Shown: positions 38,786-50,780 of the stretch, piece by piece
Layout: each line of letters starts with the position of its first letter
Numbering within the stretch: position 1 is the stretch's first letter
The notes under the pieces: model-generated
The model's input: the letters and a program-made list of their open reading frames with translations, nothing else
The model's database searches: none
What the model was told of the DNA's origin: nothing
Made by a program: the position numbers and the translations under genes
From: Deinococcus koreensis
GTDB lineage: Bacteria; Deinococcota; Deinococci; Deinococcales; Deinococcaceae
DNA: 64,000 nt
Reading direction: 5' to 3'
NCBI RefSeq assembly: GCF_002901445.1
Contig: NZ_PPPD01000001.1
Coordinates: 992,001-1,056,000, forward strand

Positions 38786-38807
38786 CGCTGGAGACTGGAG
38801 ACAGAGC

Positions 38808-39557
38808 ATGTGGACGCCCGCTGAACTGGAACGCACCCTGGAGGGCCTGCTGGCCCGCGACTACCACCACCGTCATCCCTTCAACCGCCGGATGCACGCC
38901 GGCGCGCTCTCGCGGGAGGAACTGCAGGTCTGGGTGGCCAACCGCTACTACTACCAGCAGTGCATTCCGGTCAAGGACAGCCTGCTGCTGGCGAAACTGC
39001 CCGAAGACGCGCGCCGCGAGTGGATCACGCGGGTGCTGTACCACGACGGCCCCAGCCGGGAGCAGGGCGGGCTCTCGGCGTGGCGGGCGCTGGGCCGCGC
39101 GGTGGGCCTGGACGAGGACGTGCTGGAGTCGCACGCCCTGCTGCGGCCAGGGGCGCGCTTCGCGACCGACGCCTACGTGAACTTCGTGCGGGATCACCCC
39201 TGGTTCGACGGCGTGGCGTCGTCGCTGACCGAGCTGTACGCGCAGCGGATCATGGCCGTCCGCACCGTGGCCTTCGAGACCCACTACCCCTGGGTCGAGC
39301 CCCAGGGCCTGGCGTATTTCCGCAGCCGGTCGCGGCAGGCGGGCGTCGAGGCCAGCGGGGCGCTGCGGCTGCTGGGCGGGCACACGCGCACCCAGCAGGA
39401 TCAGGAGCGGATCGTGGCGGCCGTGCGCTTCAAGTGCTCGGTGCTGTGGAGCCTGCTCGACGCCCTGGACGCGACCTTGCCCCAGGACGTGCCCGAGGGG
39501 CTGGGAGCGGACGACCTGGCCCGGCCCGGAAACCCGGTGGTCGGGGGCGTGGCATGA
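38808..39557 (+). CDS. pqqC: Pyrroloquinoline-quinone synthase PqqC
   Basis: Cofactor-free oxidase that carries out the final ring closure and eight-electron oxidation. The 249 residues include YHHRHPFNRRMHAGALSREE, VANRYYYQQCIPVKDSLLLA and RSRQAGVEASGALRLL, all PqqC-specific, with the helical-bundle His residues. Start ATG follows a GGAGAC site. It overlaps pqqD by 4 nt (ATGA), so the two are translationally coupled. Confidence 0.95.
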   Translation: MWTPAELERTLEGLLARDYHHRHPFNRRMHAGALSREELQVWVANRYYYQQCIPVKDSLLLAKLPEDARREWITRVLYHDGPSREQGGLSAWRALGRAVGLDEDVLESHALLRPGARFATDAYVNFVRDHPWFDGVASSLTELYAQRIMAVRTVAFETHYPWVEPQGLAYFRSRSRQAGVEASGALRLLGGHTRTQQDQERIVAAVRFKCSVLWSLLDALDATLPQDVPEGLGADDLARPGNPVVGGVA

Positions 39558-39901
39558 CGCTGCGCCTGTACCGCGGGGCCCGGCTGCGCTACGACCGTAC
39601 GCGCGACCAGCACGTGCTGCTGCGCGCCGAGGAGGTCACCGAGCTGAACGCCACCGCGCACGAGATCCTGAGCCTCTGCGACGGGCGCACCCAGGCCGCG
39701 CTGGTGGACGAACTGCGCTCGCGCTACCCGCAGGCCGACCCAGACGATCTGGCGGCGGACGTGGCAGAGTTTCTGGCGGAAGCGCATGCCAGCCAGTGGG
39801 TGCAGCGGGACGGGTCTGGACAGGACGGGGCCGAGCGGGCAGAACCTGAACAGGAAGGGGCCGGGCAGGACGTGACTGGGCACGACGGGGTGGGCGCATG
39901 A
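39554..39901 (+). CDS. pqqD: PqqD, PqqA chaperone
   Basis: Small RiPP-recognition protein that holds PqqA for PqqE. The 115 residues have the PqqD core (about 1-85), from YRGARLRYDRTRDQHVLLRA, AEEVTELNATAHEILSLCDG to VAEFLAEAHASQWV, followed by an acidic tail of about 30 residues (QDGAERAEPEQEGAGQD) not common in PqqD. It lies between pqqC and pqqE with ATGA overlaps on both sides, consistent with equimolar production with PqqE. Confidence 0.93.
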   Translation: MTLRLYRGARLRYDRTRDQHVLLRAEEVTELNATAHEILSLCDGRTQAALVDELRSRYPQADPDDLAADVAEFLAEAHASQWVQRDGSGQDGAERAEPEQEGAGQDVTGHDGVGA

Positions 39902-41019
39902 CCGCCGCGCTGGACGCCGCGCACCTTCAGTCGTCGCGCCCGCGCCCGGCCCCGCCGCTGGTGCTGGTCGCGGAACTCACGCACCGCTGCCCGCTGCAGT
40001 GCGTGTACTGCTCGAACCCCCTGCAGCTGCTGGGCGCCGCGCAGGAACTCGGCCCCGGGGACTGGCGCCGCGTGCTGGCCGAGGCCGAGGGCCTGGGCAT
40101 CCTGCAGGTGCTGTACACCGGCGGCGAGCCGCTGCTGCGCGCCGACCTGGGCGAGCTGCTGCGCGCAGGCCGGACGCTCGACCTGTACCAGGTGCTCATC
40201 ACCAGCGGCGTGGGCCTGAGTGCCCGGCGCCTGCGCGATCTGCTGGACGCGGGGCTGGACGCCGTGCAGCTGAGCCTGCAATCGCTGGACGATCTGAACG
40301 CCCGCACCATCTGCGGCGGGGACTTCCTGAAACGCAAGCACGAGGCCGCCGCCCTGATCCGCGAGTCCGGCACGCCGCTGATCCTGAACGCAGTGCTGCA
40401 CCGCCTGAACCTGCACGAGGTACCCGCCCTGCTGCAGTTCGCCGCCGACTCCGGCGCCGAGCGGATCGAGCTGGCGAACAGCCAGTATTACGGCTGGGCG
40501 CTGGAGAACCGCGCCCACCTGCTGCCGGATCTGGCATCCCTGCAGGCGGCCGAGGCCGAGGTGCTGGCCTTCCGGGGGCGCTGCCCGGAGGTCGCGGTGC
40601 AGTGGGTGGTGCCCGACTACCACGACGCCTCGCCCAAGCCCTGCATGGGCGGCTGGGCGAGCACGCACCTGATCGTCGGCCCGGACGGCCGCGCGCTGCC
40701 CTGCCCGGCCGCGTACGTGCTGCCGGAACTCGCCTTCCCGAACGTGCGAACCTCCAGCCTGGAGGCCGTGTGGTACGACTCCGCGGCCTTCCAGGCGTAC
40801 CGGGGCACCGCCTGGATGCGCGAGCCCTGCCAGACCTGCCCGCAGCGCGAGGTGGACTTCGGCGGCTGCCGCTGTCAGGCCTTCCTGCTCACCGGCGACG
40901 CCCGCGCGGCCGACCCGGTGTGCTCGCTCTCGCCCCACCGGGGCGTGATCGATGCCGCATTGGAAGACATCGGCGAGCGGCCCGCCGTGCCGCTGCGCCA
41001 CCGGCCGCGCACCGCATGA
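39898..41019 (+). CDS. pqqE: PqqE, radical SAM PqqA cross-linking enzyme
   Basis: Radical SAM enzyme of 373 residues that forms the Glu-Tyr carbon-carbon bond in PqqA. The iron-sulfur motif is THRCPLQCVYCSNPLQLLG (CxxxCxxC), followed by GEPLLRADL and KHEAAALIRESG. A SPASM-type C-terminus carries more cysteines (EPCQTCPQREVDFGGCRCQA, ADPVC) for auxiliary clusters. Length and order match PqqE. ATGA overlaps link it to pqqD before and the dipeptidase gene after. Confidence 0.96.
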   Translation: MTAALDAAHLQSSRPRPAPPLVLVAELTHRCPLQCVYCSNPLQLLGAAQELGPGDWRRVLAEAEGLGILQVLYTGGEPLLRADLGELLRAGRTLDLYQVLITSGVGLSARRLRDLLDAGLDAVQLSLQSLDDLNARTICGGDFLKRKHEAAALIRESGTPLILNAVLHRLNLHEVPALLQFAADSGAERIELANSQYYGWALENRAHLLPDLASLQAAEAEVLAFRGRCPEVAVQWVVPDYHDASPKPCMGGWASTHLIVGPDGRALPCPAAYVLPELAFPNVRTSSLEAVWYDSAAFQAYRGTAWMREPCQTCPQREVDFGGCRCQAFLLTGDARAADPVCSLSPHRGVIDAALEDIGERPAVPLRHRPRTA

Positions 41020-42062
41020 CCGGCCCGGACGTGCTGGACGCGGTGGAGGCCGCCGGGCTGGTCATCGACGGGCACCTGGATCTCGCGTACAACGCGGGCG
41101 TGGGCCGCGACCTGACCCTGGCGCTGGACGAGCTGCGCTCCCGCGAAGGGCCGGACGCGCGGGACATCGCCACCGTGACCTTCGGCGCGCTGCGGGCGGG
41201 GCGCGTGGCGCTCACGCTGGGCACGCTGTTCGCCATGCCGCGCACGGACACCAGCCCGGACGGTTACACCGACGCCGACGGCGCGTACGCCCAGGCCCTC
41301 GCGCAGCTGGATCGGTACCGCCGCTGGCAGGACGCCGGGCACATCCGCCTGCTCACCCCCGGGGCGCAGGTCGCCGCTCACCTTCGGACGTACGCGGCCG
41401 ACCCGGACGGCACGCCCCTGGGCGTCGTGCTGCTGATGGAGGGCGCCGACCCCATCCGGACGCCGGACGACCTGCCGTGGTGGGTGGAGCAGGGCGTGCG
41501 GATCGTCGGGCCGGCCTGGCGGGGCACGCGCTACGCGGGCGGCACAGGCGTTCCGGGCGGCCTCACCCCGCTGGGCGGGGAGCTGCTGGACGCCATGCGC
41601 GAGCAGCGGGTCACGCTGGACGCCTCGCACCTCGCCGAGCAGGCCTTCTGGGAGGCCGTGGAGCGGCAGCCGGACGTGATCGCCTCGCACGTGGGCGCAC
41701 GCGCACGGGTGCCCACGGATCGGCACCTGACCGACGACATGCTGCGCGCCATCGGGGAGCGGGGCGGGATGGTCGGCCTCGTGCTGTACAACGGCTTCCT
41801 GCAGCCCGGCTGGCGGCGCGGCGATCCGCCCAGCACGCGGGCAACGCTGGCGGCCATGCTCGCGCACCTGGGCGACGTGGCCGGGTGGGCGCACGTGGGC
41901 CTGGGCAGCGACCTGGACGGCGGCTTCGGCATGCGCGAGTTCCCCGAGGGACTGGACAGCGCCGCCGACCTGGGCCGCGTGGCCGACCTCGCCCCGGCCG
42001 AACACCGCGCCGGGGTGCGCGCCGGGAACTGGGGCCGCTGGCTCACCCGCGACCGCGCGTAG
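41016..42062 (+). CDS. M19-family dipeptidase in the pqq operon
   Basis: Membrane-dipeptidase-like zinc peptidase, 348 residues. LVIDGHLDLAYNAG holds the HxD metal pair, GTLFAMP and LMEGADPI supply the Glu bridging ligand, LDASHLAEQAFWE and IASHVGARA give the two His, and LGSDLDGGF provides the active Asp. It overlaps pqqE by ATGA, so it is part of the operon. It may cleave a peptide intermediate derived from PqqA, a step that M16 PqqF/PqqG proteases do in other bacteria, none of which occurs here. That role is an inference from position. Confidence 0.85.
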   Translation: MTGPDVLDAVEAAGLVIDGHLDLAYNAGVGRDLTLALDELRSREGPDARDIATVTFGALRAGRVALTLGTLFAMPRTDTSPDGYTDADGAYAQALAQLDRYRRWQDAGHIRLLTPGAQVAAHLRTYAADPDGTPLGVVLLMEGADPIRTPDDLPWWVEQGVRIVGPAWRGTRYAGGTGVPGGLTPLGGELLDAMREQRVTLDASHLAEQAFWEAVERQPDVIASHVGARARVPTDRHLTDDMLRAIGERGGMVGLVLYNGFLQPGWRRGDPPSTRATLAAMLAHLGDVAGWAHVGLGSDLDGGFGMREFPEGLDSAADLGRVADLAPAEHRAGVRAGNWGRWLTRDRA

Positions 42063-42071
42063 CCTGAGGGC

Positions 42072-42495
42072 ATGACTTCCGGCCGCCTGATCCCGCCGCC
42101 CCTGGCGCCCGACGACTGGCCGGCCGCAGGCGCCCTGCTCGCCCGCGCCATGTACCCCGATCCGGAGCGCGTCGCGCGGACGCTGGCGGGCTACCGGCAA
42201 GACCCCGAACGCCGGCTGTGTGGGTGGGTAGTCGGCGGCCGGATCAGAAGCGCGGGGGCTGCTCGTCTCGGAGAAGCTGGCCGAGATACTACACATCGGC
42301 ATCCACCCGGCGTTCGGGGGATGGGGGGACGCCCGTGATCTGCTGCACGCGGTCATCCCTGCCCTTGACCTGACTCTGCTCTGGGCTGCGACAGACGACG
42401 ATGCTGTGGACTTCTACCGCCGGGCTGGATTCGATGTCAGCCCTATTCCTTCCCCCTGGCCTACTGCGCGCTATCGCTGCACCCTGAGGCTCTGA
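42072..42495 (+). pseudogene. GNAT-type acetyltransferase with frameshift
   Basis: The ATG at 42072 (6 nt after TAGCCT, a leaderless start) begins TSGRLIPPPLAPDDWPAAG, and the frame goes wrong after GGRIRSAGA. From about 42247 the +1 frame continues AGLLVSEKLAEILHIGIHPAF and ends DFYRRAGFDVSPIPSPW, RCTLRL at 42495. Removing one G from the run of five at 42254-42258 restores a single GNAT-like protein (with LHIGIHPAFGGWG and FYRRAGF). Real loss, slippage or a sequencing error cannot be distinguished. Confidence 0.8.
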
Positions 42496-42504
42496 CGCCG
42501 GTTA

Positions 42505-43053
<549 letters not shown>

Positions 43054-43091
43054 CCAGGAACTGTATGAACGCCCGGGCCGTACTGTCAAGC
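43054..43091. promoter_or_regulatory. Overlapping divergent promoters of rnhA and a DUF4870-type gene
   Basis: Thirty-eight bases separate the two start codons. On the minus strand, TTGACA (43084-43089) and TACAGT (43060-43065) serve rnhA. On the plus strand, TACTGT (43081-43086) is 5 nt before the ATG at 43092 and physically overlaps the minus-strand -35. Both messages would be leaderless, and binding of polymerase to one should exclude the other. Confidence 0.6.
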
Positions 43092-43565
43092 ATGAGCACG
43101 CCCTCCCACCTCTCGCCCCTCCTGCTGTCCGAGGAAGACCGCACCCCGGCGATGGTCACGCACCTGTCGCCGCTGGCCGACCTGCTGCTGCCCACGCTGG
43201 GGGGCCTGCTGGGGCCGCTGCTGGCCTGGCTGATCTACCGCGACCGCAGCCGCTCACTCGACTTGCAGGGCAAGGAGGTGCTGAACTTCCGCCTGAGCAT
43301 GTGGCTCTATGGCCTGGTGGTGGGCGCCGTGGCCTTCATCGCCTTCAGCCTGGGGCTGCTGGGCGGCGCGGTGGGCGCGGCGGCGGGCAGTCCTGACCTG
43401 GGCGCCTTCGCCTTCCTGGGCACCTTCGCCTCGTTTTTCCTGTTCTTCCTGCCCATCCTGGTGGTGCTGGGCATCGTGCCCTTCATCTTCATGATCGTGG
43501 GCGTGATCCGGGCCAGTTCGGGACAGCACTACCGCTATCCGCTGACGATCCGCTTCCTGCGTTAA
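43092..43565 (+). CDS. DUF4870-type membrane protein
   Basis: Membrane protein of 157 residues with about four hydrophobic helices. THLSPLADLLLPTLGGLLGPLLAWLIYRDRS and LDLQGKEVLNFRLSMWLY match the DUF4870/TMEM family, in which the N-terminal HLS segment and a QGKEVLNF motif are conserved. Function unknown. Start at 43092 chosen because the conserved part begins soon after and a -10 box lies 5 nt before it. Its 3' end overlaps the convergent acetyltransferase by 4 nt. Confidence 0.8.
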   Translation: MSTPSHLSPLLLSEEDRTPAMVTHLSPLADLLLPTLGGLLGPLLAWLIYRDRSRSLDLQGKEVLNFRLSMWLYGLVVGAVAFIAFSLGLLGGAVGAAAGSPDLGAFAFLGTFASFFLFFLPILVVLGIVPFIFMIVGVIRASSGQHYRYPLTIRFLR

Positions 43566-43981
43566 CGCGGCACCCTGACATAGACGACCTCCGGATCACC
43601 GTCGTCGAGGTGCGTGAGCAGACCGCTGACCGTCCAGCCCTGCCGGGCGAACAGGGCGTGCATGGGCGCGTTGGACAGATTGGTCGAGGAGAAGACCTTG
43701 GGCGTCGCGGCCACCCCGCAGAGATGGGCCAGCAGCCCTGCCCCCAGGCCCTGACGCCGCCGGGCGGGGGCCACGTACAGCAGGGAAACGAAGGCGTGGC
43801 CGAAGAAGTCCTCCAGCACGCCGTAGGCACAGGCCGCCCCATCCACGGATAGCAGGTGAACCTCGCGCCGGCGCAGGCTGTCCTCCAGCCACGTGCGCCG
43901 ACCCGGGTCGCCCGCCTGCTCATCGAAGGCCGCGATGGTGGCGAGGTCTGAAGGGCCAGCGCGGGAGAATTCCATGTCCAT
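43562..43981 (-). CDS. GNAT-family N-acetyltransferase
   Basis: A 139-residue GNAT protein. VSLLYVAPARRRQGLGAGLLAHL is motif A with the R/Q-x-x-G-x-G/A acetyl-CoA loop, and NAPMHALFARQGWTVSGLLTHL is the C-terminal motif B. Substrate unknown. The frame extends 50 codons upstream, but the ATG at 43981 is used: TACCGT lies 6 nt before it. It is divergent from the PIG-L deacetylase by about 80 nt. Confidence 0.85.
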   Translation of the reverse strand: MDMEFSRAGPSDLATIAAFDEQAGDPGRRTWLEDSLRRREVHLLSVDGAACAYGVLEDFFGHAFVSLLYVAPARRRQGLGAGLLAHLCGVAATPKVFSSTNLSNAPMHALFARQGWTVSGLLTHLDDGDPEVVYVRVPR

Positions 43982-44062
43982 GCGTTCACGGTAGGCACAG
44001 GAAGCCGGGAGCACATCGGCCCTCTGGCCGATCTGCCGCCAACCTCCCCTATCCTGTTCCCC

Positions 44063-44818
44063 ATGCGAATCATGGCGGTGTTTGCCCACCCGGACGACGA
44101 GATCGGTTGTATTGGAACGCTTGCCAAACACGCGGCGCGCGGCGACGAGGTGATGCTCGTCTGGACGACGCTGGGCGAACTCGCCAGCCAGTTCGGCGAC
44201 GCCTCACACGAGGAGGTCACGCGGGTGCGCCGCAAGCACGGGGCCTGGGTGGCCCAGAAGATCGGGGCCTCGTACCACTTCTTCGACATGGGCGACTCGC
44301 GCATGACCGGGGGCCGCGCCGAGGCGCTGCAACTGGCGCGGCTGTACGCCCGCTTCCGGCCGGGCGCCGTGATCACCTGGAGCGACGACCACCCGCACCC
44401 CGACCACCGCATGACCGCGAAGATCGCCTTCGACGCGATCACGCTCGCCCGTATTCCGAAGATCATCAACGAGGCGGGCGGGGGCGACCCCATGCCGCCC
44501 GCCCCCGACCTGAGCGGCGACGACGCCGTGGAGAGCGGGGAGGACGTGGCGCGGCTCGACGCCCTGCGCGATCCCGTACGCCTGTACCAGTACTTCGCGC
44601 CCGCCAGCCCCTACCCGGAGGTGTTCGTGGACGTCTCGGACACCATCGAGCAGGGGGCCGAGGTCATGACCTTCTACCACGACTTCTACCGGTGGGCCTG
44701 GACGAAGGAGCAGTACCTCGAAGGCCGCGCCAGCACCGGGCGCCTGAGCGGCGCGAAGTACGCCGAGCGCTTCAACCTGCGGGTGTCGCACCCACCGGCC
44801 CGCGCGTATCTGGACTGA
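44063..44818 (+). CDS. PIG-L/LmbE-family deacetylase, BshB-like
   Basis: Zinc-dependent deacetylase, 251 residues. The metal motif AVFAHPDDEIGCIGTLA, then DMGDSRMTGG and SDDHPHPDHRMTAKIAFDAI are the family's Asp/His ligands. BshB of this family deacetylates GlcNAc-malate in bacillithiol synthesis, and Deinococcus makes bacillithiol; other members act on other sugars, so the assignment is tentative. The ATG is 7 nt after TATCCT, giving a leaderless message. The SRPBCC gene follows after 59 nt. Confidence 0.85.
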   Translation: MRIMAVFAHPDDEIGCIGTLAKHAARGDEVMLVWTTLGELASQFGDASHEEVTRVRRKHGAWVAQKIGASYHFFDMGDSRMTGGRAEALQLARLYARFRPGAVITWSDDHPHPDHRMTAKIAFDAITLARIPKIINEAGGGDPMPPAPDLSGDDAVESGEDVARLDALRDPVRLYQYFAPASPYPEVFVDVSDTIEQGAEVMTFYHDFYRWAWTKEQYLEGRASTGRLSGAKYAERFNLRVSHPPARAYLD

Positions 44819-44877
44819 AGCACAGGCAGGACAGGCCCTCCGGGCATCCGGGCACGGCGCGCTACAGTACCCCCAGA

Positions 44878-45429
44878 ATGTCCGAGTCGATTCAGATCAA
44901 GCACGCAATCGTGGTACGCGCCCGCCCGGACGTGCTCTACCGCATGGCGCTGGAACCAAAACGCCGTGCCAGATGGGACAAGAACTTCGTGTCGGCCGAA
45001 TACGAGGGCGGTGAGGGCCGGCTGGCGAACAACGCGCTGGTGCGCTTCAAGTTTCCCCGCCGGCTGCTGGGCCTGGGCTTCACCGCGAAATACGGGCAGC
45101 TCCAGGCCCCCCAGCGCGGCGGCTGGGAGAGCGTGCGGAACGTGGGGCCGCTGGAAAAACTGACCCAGGGCTGGACGTTCAAGCCCATGCCCGGCGGCAC
45201 CGAGGTCACCCTGACCATGAACGGCCGGGTGCGCTACCGCTGGATCAGGGCGCCCATCGAGCGCGTGCTGAACAACATGGTGGTCAGCACCCTGATCGAA
45301 CTGCAGCGCACCGTGGACGCCCAGGGGGCGCAGCTCATGGAAGACATGGGCCGTGAACTGGCGGAGAAGCAGAAGGCCGAGCAGAAGGCGGCGAAAGAAG
45401 CTGCCAAGGCCGCCCGGCGCAAGCGCTGA
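44878..45429 (+). CDS. SRPBCC-family protein
   Basis: A 183-residue protein with a START/Bet v 1-like helix-grip fold of about 145 residues (IKHAIVVRARPDVLYRMALE, ARWDKNFVSAEYEGG, GTEVTLTMNGRVRYRW), then a highly charged tail of lysine, alanine and glutamate (EKQKAEQKAAKEAAKAARRKR). SRPBCC proteins bind hydrophobic ligands; none can be named. TACAGT lies 9 nt before the ATG. The lysine-rich tail could bind membranes or nucleic acid. Confidence 0.8.
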   Translation: MSESIQIKHAIVVRARPDVLYRMALEPKRRARWDKNFVSAEYEGGEGRLANNALVRFKFPRRLLGLGFTAKYGQLQAPQRGGWESVRNVGPLEKLTQGWTFKPMPGGTEVTLTMNGRVRYRWIRAPIERVLNNMVVSTLIELQRTVDAQGAQLMEDMGRELAEKQKAEQKAAKEAAKAARRKR

Positions 45430-45603
45430 GACAGGCTGCGCCGACCCTTCAGCCGACCCCTTGGTGGGTGGGCTGACTTCAGGCGGCGGGGCTCCAGCAC
45501 CGGAGGACACCCACCCTGGCGCGGCCGCGCCGACCAGCGGTGTCCACCCGCTCGCTCTGGATTTTCCCAACGTCCCGACCTCACATCTGGCCCTCACGGC
45601 GCT

Positions 45604-45618
45604 ACTGTTCGGAACAGT
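45604..45618. promoter_or_regulatory. 15-bp palindrome upstream of the PAS/HD-GYP gene
   Basis: ACTGTTC, one G, GAACAGT is a perfect 7-bp inverted repeat with a 1-nt centre, 37 nt before the start codon of the PAS/HD-GYP gene. It is the size and form of a dimer operator. The binding protein is unknown. It does not match the palindrome I recall for the DdrO radiation-response motif. Confidence 0.5.
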
Positions 45619-45654
45619 GGAGACTGCACGTCTGGGGTCTCCCGGGCCACCGTT

Positions 45655-46941
45655 ATGACCGACGCCGACCGGACTTCATCCAGCCCCACCCTGGCCGCCG
45701 AGTACCTTCAGCTGCTGGAGGCCATGCCGGTGATGCTCTGGACGGCCGACGCCGTGGGCCGCTGGACGCACGTGAACCAGCAGTGGCTCCAGTTCACCGG
45801 CGTGAGCGGCGACGTGGAGGGCTTCGGGTTCGAGGCCGCCCTGCACCCGGACGACGTGGAGCGCACCGTGGAACACTGGCGGCAGGCCGTGGCCCGCTTC
45901 GAGACCTACCAGATCGAGTACCGGCTGCGCCAACAGGACGGAGGCTACCGCTGGTTCCTGATCCGGGGGGTGCCGGTGGCCGACCAGGGGGGCCGGGGCA
46001 TCGCCTGGGTGGGCACCTGCACGGATATCGAGGAACAGAAACGCGCCCGTCAGGTGGCCCTGGAGACCCGCGAGGCGGCGGTGCGTGCGCTGGGGCTGGC
46101 GCTGGAGGCCCGCGACCGCGAGACGCACGGCCACACGGATCGTGTGACCCGCCTGGCGATCCGTCTGGGCCGGGCGCTGGGACTCGGGGGCGAGCAGCTG
46201 GCCGCCCTGCGGCTGGGAGCGTATCTGCACGACGTCGGCAAGCTGGCCATCCCGGACGCCCTGCTGCTCAAGCCCGCCGCCCTGGATCAGCGGGAGTGGG
46301 AGCTGATGCGAACCCATCCGGCGGCGGGAGAACGCTTCGCCGCCGCCCTGGGCTTCCTGCCGCCCGGCGCCCTGGCCCTGATCCGTCACCACCACGAGCG
46401 CTGGGACGGTGCCGGCTATCCCGACGGCCAGCGCCGCGAGGCCATTCCCCTGCTGGCCCGGCTGTTCAGTGTGGTAGACGTCTACGACGCCCTGCTGAGC
46501 GAGCGGCCCTACAAGCACGCCTGGACACCGGAGCAGGCCTGCGCCGAACTCCGCAAGCAGGCTGGAGCGCACTTCGACCCCCAGATGGTCGAGACCTTCC
46601 TGCAGGTGCTGCGGACGCCCGGCGACGACCCCCCCGGCGGGCCTGAGCTGCCCGTGAGCGACCGGTCAGCGCTGGACGGTGCAGCCCTGGCCGGCGCCAC
46701 GCTCAACGGTGCGGCGCTGGATGACCTGATGAGTGGAGCCGACCCGCTGACCTGGGAGCGGCACAGCGGCCCTGACGGCGGCGCCCGCTCGGCTCAGGGC
46801 ACGCGCAGGGGCTGGAGCGCCGTGCGGAGCACGTCGGGCAGCTCGGCCGGGCGCCGGGTCTGCCGATCTACGTACACATGCACGAAATGCCCCTGCGCGC
46901 AGGCCGCCGCCTCGCCTTCCCGGAAGACCGCCAGTTCGTAG
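45655..46941 (+). CDS. PAS and HD-GYP domain signalling protein
   Basis: Likely c-di-GMP phosphodiesterase, 428 residues. A PAS domain at about 15-130 ([33 protein letters not shown]) is followed by the HD-GYP domain at about 135-320, shown by [23 protein letters not shown] sequence ([12 protein letters not shown]), [12 protein letters not shown], the [14 protein letters not shown] signature, and [15 protein letters not shown]. Residues 340-385 contain short [19 protein letters not shown] repeats. The last 49 codons overlap, on the opposite strand, the thioesterase gene, and look like an out-of-frame tail ([15 protein letters not shown]). The natural stop may have been lost. Confidence 0.85.
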   Translation: MTDADRTSSSPTLAAEYLQLLEAMPVMLWTADAVGRWTHVNQQWLQFTGVSGDVEGFGFEAALHPDDVERTVEHWRQAVARFETYQIEYRLRQQDGGYRWFLIRGVPVADQGGRGIAWVGTCTDIEEQKRARQVALETREAAVRALGLALEARDRETHGHTDRVTRLAIRLGRALGLGGEQLAALRLGAYLHDVGKLAIPDALLLKPAALDQREWELMRTHPAAGERFAAALGFLPPGALALIRHHHERWDGAGYPDGQRREAIPLLARLFSVVDVYDALLSERPYKHAWTPEQACAELRKQAGAHFDPQMVETFLQVLRTPGDDPPGGPELPVSDRSALDGAALAGATLNGAALDDLMSGADPLTWERHSGPDGGARSAQGTRRGWSAVRSTSGSSAGRRVCRSTYTCTKCPCAQAAASPSRKTASS

Positions 46942-47231
46942 CGCACCGAGCTGCGGCCCAGGCTCGAGACCCGCACGCCCACGCTGAGCACCTCGGGGAA
47001 GGCGGCGGGCGCGAAGTAACTGCAGCCGGTCTCCACGACCAGCCCGATCACTGCTCCCGACTGGATGTCCAGCGCCCCCTGCGCGGCCAGGTAGGCGTTC
47101 ACCGCCGTATCGAAGTAGGCGTAGTAGGTCACGTTGTTCACGTGCCCGTACACGTCGTTGTCGGCCCAGCGGGTGGGCGTGGGATGCTGGTAGGGGTAGT
47201 CGGCGCGGGCGTGTGGGGTGGGCCGGGTCAT
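46794..47231 (-). CDS. Acyl-CoA thioesterase, 4HBT family
   Basis: Hot-dog-fold thioesterase of 145 residues, hydrolysing an acyl-CoA. The active site segment [20 protein letters not shown] holds the catalytic Asp, and [18 protein letters not shown] is the usual end. The substrate is not known. TACAGT is 6 nt before the ATG, so the transcript is probably leaderless. Its 3' part overlaps the HD-GYP gene by 148 nt on the opposite strand. Confidence 0.86.
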   Translation of the reverse strand: MTRPTPHARADYPYQHPTPTRWADNDVYGHVNNVTYYAYFDTAVNAYLAAQGALDIQSGAVIGLVVETGCSYFAPAAFPEVLSVGVRVSSLGRSSVRYELAVFREGEAAACAQGHFVHVYVDRQTRRPAELPDVLRTALQPLRVP

Positions 47232-47268
47232 GGCTCCACTGTAGCCAGCTCGCTCCTGTTGCCAGCGC

Positions 47269-47586
47269 TCAGGCCACGGGGGGATCGGGCGCCAACATCA
47301 GCACGCTGTTCTCCCGCGTGTCGAAGGCCGTCCAGGGCTCATGGGCACTCACGCGGTAGCCCTCGCCGGGGCGCAGGCGCACGAAGTTGTTCAGGGGCAG
47401 GTCGAGCACGGCCTCTCCGCTCAGGCAGACCAGCCAGCCCGTGACCCCCGAGCCGGGGAACTTGCCGCTGAGGTGCAGCACGCTCAGCTCGCCGCCGGGC
47501 AGCCTCACCCACTGGCCGGGCGTGCCCTGCGCCAGCCGTGCCAGATGCAGGGCCTGGGGCACCTCGGGTCGGGATCGGGTCGGCAC
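47269..47586 (-). CDS. Cupin-like small protein
   Basis: A 105-residue protein with the sequence [40 protein letters not shown] and [15 protein letters not shown], which fits a small cupin beta barrel though the metal-binding His residues are not complete. Function unknown. It starts with GTG 16 nt after the topA stop, so it is probably co-transcribed with topA. Confidence 0.6.
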   Translation of the reverse strand: MPTRSRPEVPQALHLARLAQGTPGQWVRLPGGELSVLHLSGKFPGSGVTGWLVCLSGEAVLDLPLNNFVRLRPGEGYRVSAHEPWTAFDTRENSVLMLAPDPPVA

Positions 47587-47602
47587 CGCTTCAGCCCCTC
47601 CC

Positions 47603-50566
<2,964 letters not shown>

Positions 50567-50780
50567 AGGGGTCACGGGCTCCCGGCGGTGGTTCCAGAGT
50601 GCGCGGTGCTCCCGGAATGCACAGTGGTTCCAGCAGAAAGTCAGGGGTGAGCGTAGCACGCGCCCCCGGACTCGTCAGGAAGCTGATCGCCACTCCGCGC
50701 CCACCCGCCGGGATGTGAAGAACCCAACAGGGACGCGCTTTGTGACGTGCTTGAGAGTTCCTTCATGCTACCCTCCGCCC

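Noticed and set aside
39999..42062. Extended start of the dipeptidase frame at 39999
   Set aside because: The part before 41016 runs in another frame through pqqE; the ATGA overlap gives the proper start.
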